DNA of 13,007 nt from Methanocaldococcaceae archaeon (GTDB lineage: Archaea > AGJL01 > Methanococci > Methanococcales > Methanocaldococcaceae). This document shows, in pieces, positions 5,998 to 13,007 of this stretch (its first letter is position 1; each line of letters opens with the position of its first letter). The notes beneath the pieces are model-generated. The model made no database searches. It was not told the origin of the DNA and saw only the letters and a list, made by a program, of their open reading frames with translations. Position numbers and translations under genes: made by a program. Location: assembly GCA_027023665.1 (NCBI GenBank), contig JALVUY010000090.1:1-13007 (forward strand). The letters run 5' to 3'.

Positions 5998-8817
5998 TTA
6001 TTCTAAATAAATTGCTGGCTTGCATGGTATAGCTACTCTCTTTTTATTACCTTTGTCTTCCCCATTGATAATAACTTCATCAACATTAAACTCTCTTTTT
6101 ATGAACTCTTTGGCATTTTTTAGGATTTCTACTTCATTAATAATGTCAGCATTAACTTTTAACAATTGATTAACTAACTTTGGAATTTCTTTACCATACT
6201 TTCTGAACTCTGGATTTTTCATAATAATTGGCATTAATTCTTTAATTGTCTTTCCTTCATTTTCCTTAATTATTTTTAAGACATCATATTTCCATTCATC
6301 AGCAGTATATAGATAAATTCTTTTTGGTTGAACTTTTGTAACATTTATTATCTCCTTTATGTCATCAATTACTGATTTTAAATATTCCTCTCCTTTTTCT
6401 ATACTGTCATCAATAAGCTCCTCTTTAATTTCTGGTAGTTTTTCTAATGAAACAAATCCTTCTTTTCCTAACATTTCCCACATTTCTTCACATAGATGTG
6501 GAGTAAAAGGAGCCATTAATTTTATTATAACTTCTAAGAACTCTCTTAAAACTCTTATATTGTTCCCTCCTCTTCTTCTATACCATTTTAAGTCATCTAA
6601 CAGTTGATAGAGTAATATTCCAGCCTTTCTAAGTTCAAAGTTCTCCATATATTCATCGTATAACTTAACAGATCTATATAATCTACTTAATAACCATCTG
6701 TCAATGTAATTATATTCACTTCCTTCTTCATCCTTTCTTTCAGCAATGTCTTTTGCAAATAAGTACAACCTTTCTAAAACTTTTTTAGTATTTTCCAATT
6801 CTTTAAATTTAATATCAGCATCTTGTGGTAGTTCAGCACAGGTTGTTATATAAAACCTTCCAACATCTGCCCCATAATTTTCAGCCACTTCTATTATTGG
6901 AACTAATGGACCCTTTGACTTAGACAACTTTTGTCCTTCAATTGTGACATACCCATTGACTACAATGCCTCTTGGCCAATACTCTTCTGGAAAGATTGCT
7001 ACGTGGTTAAAGATGTAGAATGTTAAATGATTAGGAATTAAATCCTTAGCAGAACATCTCCAATCAACTGGATAATAATAAACAAACTCTTTCCTCATAC
7101 CTTCAATAATATCCTTTGGAATTCCAGTATCTTTGGAGATTTTATCAATATCTCCTTTACCTAAGAATACATAGTCAAACAACTCTAAGGTTAGTTGTTC
7201 TGGTTTTATGTTATATTTATTTATATATTTTGCAATTGTATAGTATGCAGGATATATAGTTGAGTCAGATAAAGATTCAATAACCCAACCTTCCTCAAAT
7301 GGAAACTTAGTTCCTAATCCTCTTCTTCTTACACATGCCTTATCCTTCATCCAGTCAATTTTTTCGTGGAATACTTGTCTTAAATGTTCAGGGATAAACT
7401 TCATTTTATCTACACATTTGTGAGCCAATTCCTTCCATTTTTCATCAGAGTATTTTATAAACCATTGTCCTTTAACCATCTTCACTATACAAGGAGTTCC
7501 ACATCTACAGATAACTTTTTCTTCACTAAATTCATACATGACTTCAGCTAATCCTTTATCTATTAAATCCTTTGTTAATTTGTCTTTAATTTCTCTAACT
7601 GGAATGCCCTTATACTCTAAACAATTTTCATTTAAAACTCCCTTGTGGAACTCATCTTTGTAAATTTTTTTAGTAGCCTCCTCTAACTTATCAACATCTT
7701 CTTGACTTTTAATACCCATTTTTTCTACAATTTCCTTTGCAGGATACTCTCCATATCCGGGAACGTTAATTAACGAAATTAAACCTATTTCATCAACTAA
7801 TCCTAAATCTCTTAATGCTATATAATCATAAGGTGCATGAGCAGGGACTGACATTACGCATCCAGTTCCAATATTAGTTTTTACGAATTTAGCAGGTAGT
7901 ATAGGAACTTCCTTACCAGTTACTGGATTTATAACCTTTTTGTTAATAAGTTGCTCTCCTTTAAACTCCTCAATAATCTCTATTCTTCTATTTTGATGTT
8001 TTAATTTCTTAGCACATTCTTTTGACATTATCCAAATTCCATTATCAATTAATTCAATTCCTTCCTCTTTTTCCCTCTCTAAATAAACTTTTGCCTTTAC
8101 ATAGGTTGCATCAGGATTAACCCATACATTTGTAACTCCAAAAACAGTTTCTGGTCTTAAAGTAGCCATAGGCATTATGTAGCCATCCTCTGTTCTAAAT
8201 TTAATTAATATATACTCTACCAAAGTGGCATTCTCTCCAACTAATATGTCGTGGTCCTCCACAGGGTTATCACATCTTGGACAGTATCTAACAGGATGAG
8301 AACCTTTAATAATTAAACCTTTTTCCTTTAATTTGTGAAATTGCCATTCAATAAACTTATTGAAAACTTCATCATCTGTTTTAAAATTCCTTCTCCAATC
8401 TAAACTAAAGCCCATTCTTTTAAATGCTTCAGTAGCCTTTTTTGAGAAGTATTCTACAATTTTCTCTGGTGTTGTTAATTGTAAAAGGTCTTCTTCTGGA
8501 ATTCCGTGTAAATTTGTATATGCCCAAATTGTTTTTTCATCTCTTTTCTTTATTAACTCAGCTAAACCTAATATTGGAGTTCCAGTTACATGATAACCAA
8601 AAGTCCATAAAACATTTCTATTTTTCATTCTTTGAAATCTTGCAACAACTTCTGGAATTGTAAATGTTCTTAAATGCCCAGCGTGTAATACACCATTTAA
8701 GTAGGGAAATGCCGCAGTTATAAAGAACTTCTCCCTATCATCAGGATCTGCCTCAAAAATCTTTGCCTCTTCCCATCTTTTTTGCCATTTTTTTTCTATT
8801 TCCTTAAAGTCAATCAT
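5998..8817 (-). CDS. leuS: Leucyl-tRNA synthetase (archaeal type)
   Basis: Charges tRNA-Leu with leucine using ATP, in the cytoplasm; class Ia synthetase with post-transfer editing. Numbered from an upstream GTG at 8826 (subtract 3 for the preferred start): the HIGH-box HAGH (48-51) in NGVLHAGHLRT; a zinc-finger-like CPRC (182-185); the CP1 editing domain with TLRPETVFG (222-230) and GTGCVMSVPAHAPYD (320-334), whose final Asp is the conserved editing residue; a second Cys cluster CRCGTPC (440-446); the catalytic KMSKS-box KLSKS (633-637); and an anticodon-binding helical domain and archaeal C-terminal domain to about 940. The length matches archaeal LeuRS. The ATG at 8817 is preferred because GTGAT lies four bases before it and overlaps the alternative GTG. 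It follows the hydrogenase protease gene by 15 nt, so the two are probably co-transcribed. Confidence 0.96.
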   Translation of the reverse strand: MIDFKEIEKKWQKRWEEAKIFEADPDDREKFFITAAFPYLNGVLHAGHLRTFTIPEVVARFQRMKNRNVLWTFGYHVTGTPILGLAELIKKRDEKTIWAYTNLHGIPEEDLLQLTTPEKIVEYFSKKATEAFKRMGFSLDWRRNFKTDDEVFNKFIEWQFHKLKEKGLIIKGSHPVRYCPRCDNPVEDHDILVGENATLVEYILIKFRTEDGYIMPMATLRPETVFGVTNVWVNPDATYVKAKVYLEREKEEGIELIDNGIWIMSKECAKKLKHQNRRIEIIEEFKGEQLINKKVINPVTGKEVPILPAKFVKTNIGTGCVMSVPAHAPYDYIALRDLGLVDEIGLISLINVPGYGEYPAKEIVEKMGIKSQEDVDKLEEATKKIYKDEFHKGVLNENCLEYKGIPVREIKDKLTKDLIDKGLAEVMYEFSEEKVICRCGTPCIVKMVKGQWFIKYSDEKWKELAHKCVDKMKFIPEHLRQVFHEKIDWMKDKACVRRRGLGTKFPFEEGWVIESLSDSTIYPAYYTIAKYINKYNIKPEQLTLELFDYVFLGKGDIDKISKDTGIPKDIIEGMRKEFVYYYPVDWRCSAKDLIPNHLTFYIFNHVAIFPEEYWPRGIVVNGYVTIEGQKLSKSKGPLVPIIEVAENYGADVGRFYITTCAELPQDADIKFKELENTKKVLERLYLFAKDIAERKDEEGSEYNYIDRWLLSRLYRSVKLYDEYMENFELRKAGILLYQLLDDLKWYRRRGGNNIRVLREFLEVIIKLMAPFTPHLCEEMWEMLGKEGFVSLEKLPEIKEELIDDSIEKGEEYLKSVIDDIKEIINVTKVQPKRIYLYTADEWKYDVLKIIKENEGKTIKELMPIIMKNPEFRKYGKEIPKLVNQLLKVNADIINEVEILKNAKEFIKREFNVDEVIINGEDKGNKKRVAIPCKPAIYLE

Positions 8818-8832
8818 ATCAATCACATCCTT

Positions 8833-9351
8833 TTATTCTGTTAGATTTAATTTTTTTATACAGTTTATAAGAGTTTCTATCAATTTATCTCCAGATTCTA
8901 TAACCTCCTTAGACATAGGACAAAAATCTATAACCTTTGGCTGGATTCCTATAATTATTACATCAAAATTTACAAAATTCTTTAAATATTTAATTATAAA
9001 TGATATTGGTAATGTGTGAGTTGATAAACTGTAATTTATTATTTCATCTTCTTTTATAATCTTAACTTTACCAGGCATCTCATTCATCAAAGCACAGTCA
9101 ATAATTATGATATGAGTTGGCTTTATCTCTTTCAAAATATCAGTATAAAAGTCAGGAACTGTTCCTGCATTTATTAAATATAGATTTTTTATTTTTAAAA
9201 TTTCATTATTTAAATTATTATTTTCAATAAAGTAATTCATCAATCTTTTAATCACATATACTCCTATAGCATCATCTCCCTTTAATTCATTTCCTACTCC
9301 CATAATTACTAATTTTTTACAACCTTTTAAAAGTTCTATTAAGTCATCCAT
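8833..9351 (-). CDS. Hydrogenase maturation protease (HycI/HoxM-like, peptidase family M52)
   Basis: A nickel-dependent endopeptidase-type protein that trims the C-terminus of a [NiFe]-hydrogenase large subunit after metal insertion. About 172 residues, typical for the family. Seen: the N-terminal signature GVGNELKGDDAIG (residues 18-30, with the metal-ligand Asp at 26/27), Asp85 in IIIDCALM with MPG a few residues on, and His112 in STHTLP, the three usual metal ligands; then IGIQPK (135-140). The start is set at ATG 9351 because GGAGA (complement of 9357-9361) is five bases upstream; a TTG at 9381 would add ten residues without a ribosome binding site. It leads a probable two-gene operon with leuS although the functions are unrelated. 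The hydrogenase it serves (F420-reducing or another) cannot be told from the sequence. Confidence 0.88.
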   Translation of the reverse strand: MDDLIELLKGCKKLVIMGVGNELKGDDAIGVYVIKRLMNYFIENNNLNNEILKIKNLYLINAGTVPDFYTDILKEIKPTHIIIIDCALMNEMPGKVKIIKEDEIINYSLSTHTLPISFIIKYLKNFVNFDVIIIGIQPKVIDFCPMSKEVIESGDKLIETLINCIKKLNLTE

Positions 9352-9390
9352 AACAATCTCCAAAAATTTTAAATTATTCAAATAAAAACT

Positions 9391-9416
9391 GATATTAACT
9401 TATATTAGCTTTTAAG
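9391..9416 (-). promoter_or_regulatory. Possible promoter of the protease-leuS operon
   Basis: The complementary strand has CTTAAAAG followed by CTAATATAAG within the gap after the phosphate permease gene. This resembles BRE plus TATA at a suitable distance from the start at 9351. Weak evidence in such AT-rich DNA. Confidence 0.3.
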
Positions 9417-9479
9417 TTTAGTTTTTATTTTTTATTTATTTTTCTTTTTTCATACTTTTTTCAATACCTACTTGTTTAA

Positions 9480-10370
9480 TTACATTAATATACAGTTTCT
9501 TATGATAAATCCAATTATTAAGGCAATTATTGGAGTCACTATCCACCAAAGAATAATTTTTTTGAAGATACTCCACTTTATTGTTTTTATTCCTTTAGTT
9601 AAGCCAACTCCTAAAATTCCTCCAACTATCGCTTGAGTAGAAGAGACAGGCATTCCCAATGCAGTAAATATAGTTACAGCCAAACCTCCAGATAATTGGG
9701 CTATAAATGCAGATGTTACGCTTAAATTGGTAATCTTAGCAAATGTTTCTGAAATTTTGTTTCCATATAGATATGCCCCCAAGCACAAAAAAACAGCTCC
9801 AATAAGATAGATGGTTTGAGATGTTGTAAAAGTTCCTAAAATTGTTGGTAAATCGTTACTTCCTAAGTTAAATGCAATTATTCCAGAAGTTAGTAATAAA
9901 AGACATCTAATTATTGACAACTTTTTAAAAATTGGAATCTTAATTCTTTCATAAGTTAAATAAAATATATAAGCGATAATAACTGCAATAGTTGGAGAAA
10001 AAATCCAACTTAATAATATTTTAAAAAACACTTTTAAATTTGAAGAACTAAAGTTTAAGCCAATTAATGAGCATACTATAATAGTGTGTAAAGAAATAGG
10101 CACTTTTTTGTATGTTGATATTGTCATAACTAAAGAAGAAATTATTAAGGAAATTAAAGCATCTGAGGATATGCTATTTACAGTATTACCAACATTTTTA
10201 GCAAATAAAGAGCCAATTATAACACTAATACTAAATAAAATTAACAAATTTCTGTAAGATGATGCTTTTGAGGCATAGGCTGTGCCAATAGCATTTCCAA
10301 CATTGTTTGCACCCAAGATAAACAATAAATAAAAACTTATAATTAAATCTAAGCCCTGAAAATTCTCTAT
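9480..10370 (-). CDS. pitA: Pit-type inorganic phosphate permease (PHO4 family) with a non-canonical start
   Basis: A cation-coupled phosphate transporter in the cytoplasmic membrane. About 296 residues with roughly eight hydrophobic helices. Signatures: GANNVGNAIGT and the later paired GSNDLPTILGT, plus GMPVSSTQAIVGG near the C-terminus, as expected for the inverted-repeat PHO4 fold. The start is odd. The frame is open from the stop codon of the DUF47 gene, but has no ATG or GTG before the first signature. The only ordinary start, TTG at 10325, would cut the first membrane helix four residues before GANN and has no ribosome binding site. A perfect AGGTGAT (complement of 10374-10380) instead faces the codon ATA at 10368-10370, giving IENFQGLDLIISFYLL before the signature. 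I place the start there. It is paired with the upstream DUF47 gene, the usual arrangement for Pit transporters. Confidence 0.85.
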   Translation of the reverse strand: MENFQGLDLIISFYLLFILGANNVGNAIGTAYASKASSYRNLLILFSISVIIGSLFAKNVGNTVNSISSDALISLIISSLVMTISTYKKVPISLHTIIVCSLIGLNFSSSNLKVFFKILLSWIFSPTIAVIIAYIFYLTYERIKIPIFKKLSIIRCLLLLTSGIIAFNLGSNDLPTILGTFTTSQTIYLIGAVFLCLGAYLYGNKISETFAKITNLSVTSAFIAQLSGGLAVTIFTALGMPVSSTQAIVGGILGVGLTKGIKTIKWSIFKKIILWWIVTPIIALIIGFIIRNCILM

Positions 10371-10373
10371 ATT

Positions 10374-10380
10374 ATCACCT
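10374..10380 (-). promoter_or_regulatory. Ribosome binding site that decides the pitA start
   Basis: AGGTGAT on the coding strand matches the archaeal 16S rRNA 3' end. It overlaps the last base of the DUF47 stop codon and lies three bases before ATA 10368-10370. It is about 50 bases from the TTG at 10325, too far to serve that codon. Confidence 0.6.
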
Positions 10381-11009
10381 TATTTTATATGGAAGTATAT
10401 TATTTGCAATTCATCTGCGACATCCTCTATATAGTCGCTAATCTCTACTATGTGATCAATAAAGTCACATAATATCTTTCCATCCCAAAAAGATATGATT
10501 TTTAAATTAATTAAATATTTATAAATTTTGTTTTGATAAATATCGTCAATAAATTTTTCCTTGTCCTTAATTTCTTTAATTATTGTATATAAGTCTCCTC
10601 CTTTTTCAATAACATCTAAAATTCTTTCTAAGTGTTTGAACATTTCAACAGTTATCATTAAAACGAGATCGATTTCATCTTTTAAATAACTATCAAGCTC
10701 ATATTTTAATAATTCATAAAGCATAGCAGCATGTTTTAAGCTATCTAAAGTTTCATCTAAAAGCTCAGCAGACCTCGATAGTTCTCTCTTCATATTTGGC
10801 AAAAATGCATTTTCTAAGTTTATTCTTATATTTTTAGTTATTTCATCCCCTTCTTCCTCTATTTTTATAATTTCTTTTAATAGTTTTTCATCCTTAGAGT
10901 GCATATACTCCTTCAAAAGATTAATGCTATTCAAAGCCATTTTAATAAGTTGTCTAATATTGTTAATTACATTTTTTTCATTGTCTCTTTCAAATAAAAA
11001 AATAGACAT
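10380..11009 (-). CDS. DUF47/PhoU-like phosphate transport regulator
   Basis: About 209 residues, almost entirely alpha-helical and rich in Glu, Lys and Leu, the look of the PhoU-like helical bundle family (DUF47, the Pit accessory protein). Seen: the acidic motif EEEGDEITKNI (about 51-61 from the preferred start), a conserved ELLDETLDSLKHA stretch (about 82-94), and a C-terminal DFIDHIVEISDYIEDVADEL, where the spaced Asp/Glu residues resemble the metal-binding signatures of PhoU proteins. The start is ATG 11009: GTGAT lies four bases before it, and the GTG at 11018 belongs to that ribosome binding site. It sits directly upstream of the phosphate permease with almost no gap, so it very probably modulates that transporter. 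The biochemical function of the family is poorly known. Confidence 0.85.
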   Translation of the reverse strand: MSIFLFERDNEKNVINNIRQLIKMALNSINLLKEYMHSKDEKLLKEIIKIEEEGDEITKNIRINLENAFLPNMKRELSRSAELLDETLDSLKHAAMLYELLKYELDSYLKDEIDLVLMITVEMFKHLERILDVIEKGGDLYTIIKEIKDKEKFIDDIYQNKIYKYLINLKIISFWDGKILCDFIDHIVEISDYIEDVADELQIIYFHIK

Positions 11010-11111
11010 GTCTATCACATGCTATTTTTTGACGTTTAATTAAAATGCAAAATTAGAAAATTTAAATATTTACTATTTATTATTTTATTATATAGATTTA
11101 TAGTTGTTCTA

Positions 11112-11729
11112 TTAATTTTCATTTTTATTTTTAGTTGCTATCTCTACTTTATCCTTATCAATAACAGCCACAGCACATGCTACTGGATGCTCAAACTTTT
11201 TATAGTTTAAAATATACTCTGCTAACTCTTCAGCAGTATTTCCTTCAATGTCTATAACTTGATTTTCATCTATTTTGCAGGAGTTATAGACACCCAAATA
11301 ATAGCCCTTTCCTTCTTTTAATTCAACTTTTTTAACTCTAATTTCTTCATGAGTAACATATCCCATATAACATTCATTTTTATCTAATATTGCCGCTATC
11401 CTTGGAGTTTTGTAATCATCTTTCTCATAATCCATAACTGCCAATACATAAGCTAAAGCATCTCTTTTACCAAAATGTAATTTCTCACCTATGAAATCAG
11501 TATGAGAACCATTAGTGACTACAACAGCATCATTAACTACTTTTATGCAGTTATAGGTTATATAAGGATTTTTAAAAATTTCATTTAAGTCCTTTGGAAT
11601 TATTGCCACTGTATTATCGTTTATTTTTTTAGCCACCCTATTTGGAAAACTTCTACTTGAAACTCTGTAAGCGGCAAAGGGTTTTCCATCCTTTGTCTTA
11701 CCAACCACTAAAAACCTTCCTATATACAT
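11112..11729 (-). CDS. purO: Archaeal IMP cyclohydrolase
   Basis: Catalyses closure of FAICAR (5-formamidoimidazole-4-carboxamide ribotide) to IMP, the last step of purine synthesis, replacing the C-terminal activity of bacterial PurH. 205 residues, the usual length of archaeal PurO. Recognised by the N-terminus [23 protein letters not shown] cut into two typical blocks (residues 1-10 and 16-23), SSRSFPNR (24-31), [10 protein letters not shown] (69-78) and a central Y-rich [11 protein letters not shown] block (about 140-150). The ATG at 11729 is firm: GGAGG (complement of 11737-11741) lies seven bases upstream. It appears to be a single-gene unit, with a 14-bp direct repeat in its upstream region that may regulate it. 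The last residues (KNKNEN) are a lysine- and asparagine-rich tail. Confidence 0.92.
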   Translation of the reverse strand: MYIGRFLVVGKTKDGKPFAAYRVSSRSFPNRVAKKINDNTVAIIPKDLNEIFKNPYITYNCIKVVNDAVVVTNGSHTDFIGEKLHFGKRDALAYVLAVMDYEKDDYKTPRIAAILDKNECYMGYVTHEEIRVKKVELKEGKGYYLGVYNSCKIDENQVIDIEGNTAEELAEYILNYKKFEHPVACAVAVIDKDKVEIATKNKNEN

Positions 11730-11749
11730 TTTTAAACCTCCTTATATTA

Positions 11750-11785
11750 TTGTTTTGATTATTTGATTACTTTGTTTTGATTATT
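11750..11785. repeat. 14-bp direct repeat upstream of purO
   Basis: TTGTTTTGATTATT occurs exactly at 11750-11763 and 11772-11785, starts 22 bases apart (about two helical turns). It lies 21-56 bases upstream of the purO start. A double site for a regulator is possible, but so is simple-sequence duplication in AT-rich DNA. Confidence 0.55.
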
Positions 11786-11816
11786 AATTTTTATTTTAAA
11801 GTTAGATTTAAATATT

Positions 11817-11978
11817 TCACTCTATCATAATAGCATCAATTGGGCAGTATTTTGCACATATACCACAATTTACACATTTATCTTTATCTACAATCGCTAC
11901 TCCATATGTTTTTATAGCCTTTTTTGGACAAAATACAACACAGTTTCCACATCCAACACATTTATTTAATATTTCCAT
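11817..11978 (-). CDS. Small 2[4Fe-4S] ferredoxin
   Basis: A 53-residue soluble electron carrier with two complete cluster motifs, CVGCGNCVVFCP (residues 7-18) and CVNCGICAKYCP (about 35-46), the bacterial-type dicluster layout with the fourth Cys followed by Pro in each. The redox partner cannot be read from the sequence; methanogens have many such ferredoxins. The ATG at 11978 is chosen because GGTG lies six bases before it; a TTG at 12005 would add nine hydrophobic residues, overlap the upstream gene and lack a ribosome binding site. It follows the phosphoesterase gene by 19 nt and is probably co-transcribed with it. No functional link between the two is evident. Confidence 0.9.
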   Translation of the reverse strand: MEILNKCVGCGNCVVFCPKKAIKTYGVAIVDKDKCVNCGICAKYCPIDAIMIE

Positions 11979-11997
11979 TCCTAACACCAAAAATAAA

Positions 11998-12474
11998 TTA
12001 TTCAATTGGAATTATCTTGGCTTCAACTCTATCTTTAATATTTAATTTCATAATTGACTTAATAGGACACCTTGGAACTGTTGAAGAGCCGGGATTTAGT
12101 AATAAAATATCTCCACAGTCATCTATAAATGGTGTATGTGTATGTCCTGAGATTAATATGTCCACTCCCATCTCCTTACCTAATAATCTTAATTTTAGCT
12201 TATCTCCTCTTGGATAAATAACATCTCCGTGAATAACCCCTATTTTAAAATTATTTATATTTAAAATTTGTTGTTTTGGAAGATTAAGATAATCCATATT
12301 TCCTCTAACTGCAATAACTTCTGCTAAATCACTTAATAAATCTAAAACTTCTTTATCTGTAACATCTCCACAGTGTATAATTAAATCCACATTTGAAAAT
12401 TCATCAAAAACAGTTTTTGGTAGTTCAGAGGCTCTATCGTAAATATGAGTGTCAGATATTATACCAATAAGCAT
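11998..12474 (-). CDS. Metallophosphoesterase (YfcE/MJ0936-type calcineurin-like phosphodiesterase)
   Basis: A 158-residue cytosolic two-metal phosphoesterase. All family motifs are present: D8-x-H10 in GIISDTHIYD, GD at 36-37 (HCGDV), GNMD at 58-61 (VRGNMDYL), His83 (VIHGDV) and GHTHTP near 114-119, ending with the NPGSSTVPR block that usually closes the active site. The family hydrolyses phosphodiesters such as bis-p-nitrophenyl phosphate in vitro; the natural substrate is unknown. The ATG at 12474 has GAGG a short way upstream (complement of 12484-12487). It is the first gene downstream of the SRP RNA and seems to have its own TATA box overlapping the RNA's T-run. It leads a short operon with the ferredoxin. 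Confidence 0.92.
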   Translation of the reverse strand: MLIGIISDTHIYDRASELPKTVFDEFSNVDLIIHCGDVTDKEVLDLLSDLAEVIAVRGNMDYLNLPKQQILNINNFKIGVIHGDVIYPRGDKLKLRLLGKEMGVDILISGHTHTPFIDDCGDILLLNPGSSTVPRCPIKSIMKLNIKDRVEAKIIPIE

Positions 12475-12530
12475 TATTTTCCCTCATATTTAAGTTTTTA
12501 TTAATTAGAATATTTAGAAAATAAAATTTA

Positions 12531-12541
12531 AGATATATAAA
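12531..12541 (-). promoter_or_regulatory. Probable TATA box of the phosphoesterase-ferredoxin operon
   Basis: The complementary strand reads TTTATATATCT, a good archaeal TATA match about 60 bases before the phosphoesterase start, giving a leader of about 35 bases. It lies immediately after the SRP RNA T-run, so read-through from that RNA is an alternative. Confidence 0.45.
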
Positions 12542-12545
12542 AAAT
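12538..12545 (-). terminator. T-run terminator of the SRP RNA
   Basis: Directly after the 3' strand of SRP helix 1 the transcribed strand has CTATTTTTT (complement of the A-run here), an oligo-T stop signal for the archaeal polymerase. Confidence 0.5.
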
Positions 12546-12548
12546 AGT

Positions 12549-12873
12549 GGTGTGCATGGCTTCCCTGGGGTGGGTATGCCCCCCAGCCCCCTCCTACCCA
12601 CAGGTCTCTTCTCAACCCCGTTTACCCCGTGAGCGCCGACGTCCTGCCTACCGTTGCTCCCTTCCGGGCCTGGCGGGGTTCGGCAGGTAAAGGGGGTTAC
12701 ACCTTCCCTACAGAAGGTGCTCCCCCTCCGCCGAGCCCCACGGGACGAAGTATCATCGAGAGACCTGTGGAGAGAAGGCTGGAAGACATACCGCCCCCAG
12801 GTTTTCGGCCCCCGCATGAGGACGATTTCGGGTTACAGGGGACGCCCAACCCCCCGGCCTAGCCATGCACACC
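12549..12873 (-). ncRNA. ffs: Signal recognition particle RNA (archaeal 7S RNA)
   Basis: The RNA scaffold of the signal recognition particle, which targets nascent membrane and secreted proteins. About 325 nt, strikingly GC-rich in AT-rich DNA, as expected for a structural RNA of a hyperthermophile. The termini pair: GGTGTGCATGGCT (12549-12561) is the exact reverse complement of 12861-12873, forming helix 1. Reading the minus strand, the 5' domain has GGCTAGGCCGGGGGG and the Alu-domain TGTAA motif (complement of 12833-12837). The S domain has helix 8 with the GGAA tetraloop (complement of 12662-12665) flanked by CAGGCCC and GGGAGCAACGG, the SRP54 site. A CACCTTC/GAAGGTG hairpin (within about 12700-12722) is the likely helix 6 region bound by SRP19. 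The strand is fixed by helix 8. Ends are accurate to a few bases. Confidence 0.95.
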
Positions 12874-12898
12874 AAGTTTAGTATATGTTATAATCGGG

Positions 12899-12908
12899 TT
12901 TATATAGT
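12899..12908 (-). promoter_or_regulatory. TATA box of the SRP RNA gene
   Basis: The complementary strand reads ACTATATAAA, centred about 30 bases upstream of the inferred RNA 5' end at 12873, the usual archaeal TATA spacing. The surrounding 12910-12955 is extremely AT-rich. Confidence 0.6.
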
Positions 12909-12947
12909 TTATGATTATATATGTAAATATATAAATATATAATTTAA

Positions 12948-13007
12948 TGAAAGTAAATGGTAAATTGAAACTATTAGCGAAGAACCTTCCAGCCTCCCAT
13001 CTTCATT
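12948..13007. other. Unresolved window edge with raised GC
   Basis: From about 12976 the GC content rises. Two readings are possible: a plus-strand frame open from ATG 12948 to the window end (MKVNGKLKLLAKNLPASHLH), without a visible ribosome binding site; or the end of a minus-strand gene (…KMGGWKVLR then TAA TAG). It could also be the 3' end of another RNA. The window stops too early to decide. Confidence 0.2.

Noticed and set aside
11924..12217. Plus-strand frame over the ferredoxin and phosphoesterase
   Set aside because: Antisense to two genes with complete family motifs and lacking a ribosome binding site or domain.
12452..12881. Several overlapping open frames rich in Pro, Gly and Arg on both strands
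   Set aside because: They lie over the SRP RNA. The GC-rich structured RNA explains the lack of stop codons, and the predicted peptides are unlike the organism's protein composition.
12970..13007. A tRNA at the right edge
   Set aside because: No T-loop, anticodon arm or acceptor pairing could be found in the visible bases.

Overview
The window looks like chromosomal DNA of a hyperthermophilic methanogen, most probably a Methanocaldococcus species. It is very AT-rich with strongly A/T-biased codon use. Shine-Dalgarno sites are of the GGAGGTGA/GGTGAT type, and several intergenic regions carry BRE/TATA-like promoters. Gene content includes the archaeal purine enzyme PurO, an archaeal-type LeuRS, an STT3/AglB oligosaccharyltransferase, a multicopy 'archaeal ATPase' and a GC-rich archaeal SRP RNA. 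All assignments rest on reading motifs by eye; no database search was run.

Layout. (1) 58-1134 (-): archaeal P-loop ATPase carrying a short palindromic element in frame. Its leader (about 1163-1240) holds a second GC-rich hairpin element. (2) 1286-3977 (-): two-gene operon, an unknown polytopic membrane protein followed with a 14-nt overlap by an STT3/AglB-type oligosaccharyltransferase. (3) 4123-5688 (+): divergently transcribed secreted protein with three cell-wall-binding-repeat-2-like units, a Gly/Ser/Thr-rich linker, a segment packed with N-glycosylation sequons and a GNLAGN-repeat tail. The shared upstream region has a perfect 9-bp inverted repeat over the BRE/TATA. (4) 5689-5997: intergenic, with terminators facing each other. 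(5) 5998-9351 (-): hydrogenase maturation protease followed by leuS. (6) 9480-11009 (-): DUF47/PhoU-like protein followed by a Pit-type phosphate permease. The permease reading frame starts without a normal start codon next to a perfect ribosome binding site. (7) 11112-11729 (-): purO, with a 14-bp direct repeat upstream. (8) 11817-12474 (-): metallophosphoesterase followed by a 2[4Fe-4S] ferredoxin. (9) about 12549-12873 (-): SRP (7S) RNA with its own TATA box and T-run. (10) 12874-13007: SRP promoter, then an unresolved edge.

How the parts work together. The left third is a cell-surface module. The oligosaccharyltransferase transfers lipid-linked glycan to Asn in N-x-S/T, and the protein next to it has fourteen sequons within about 90 residues and none in its first 352, so a dedicated enzyme-acceptor pairing is a reasonable hypothesis. 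The right two thirds is mostly housekeeping: translation (leuS), protein targeting (SRP RNA), phosphate uptake, purine synthesis, hydrogenase maturation and a small ferredoxin. The least ordinary items are the mobile palindromic element inside the ATPase, the divergent WWDYG motif of the oligosaccharyltransferase and the apparent non-canonical start of the phosphate permease.
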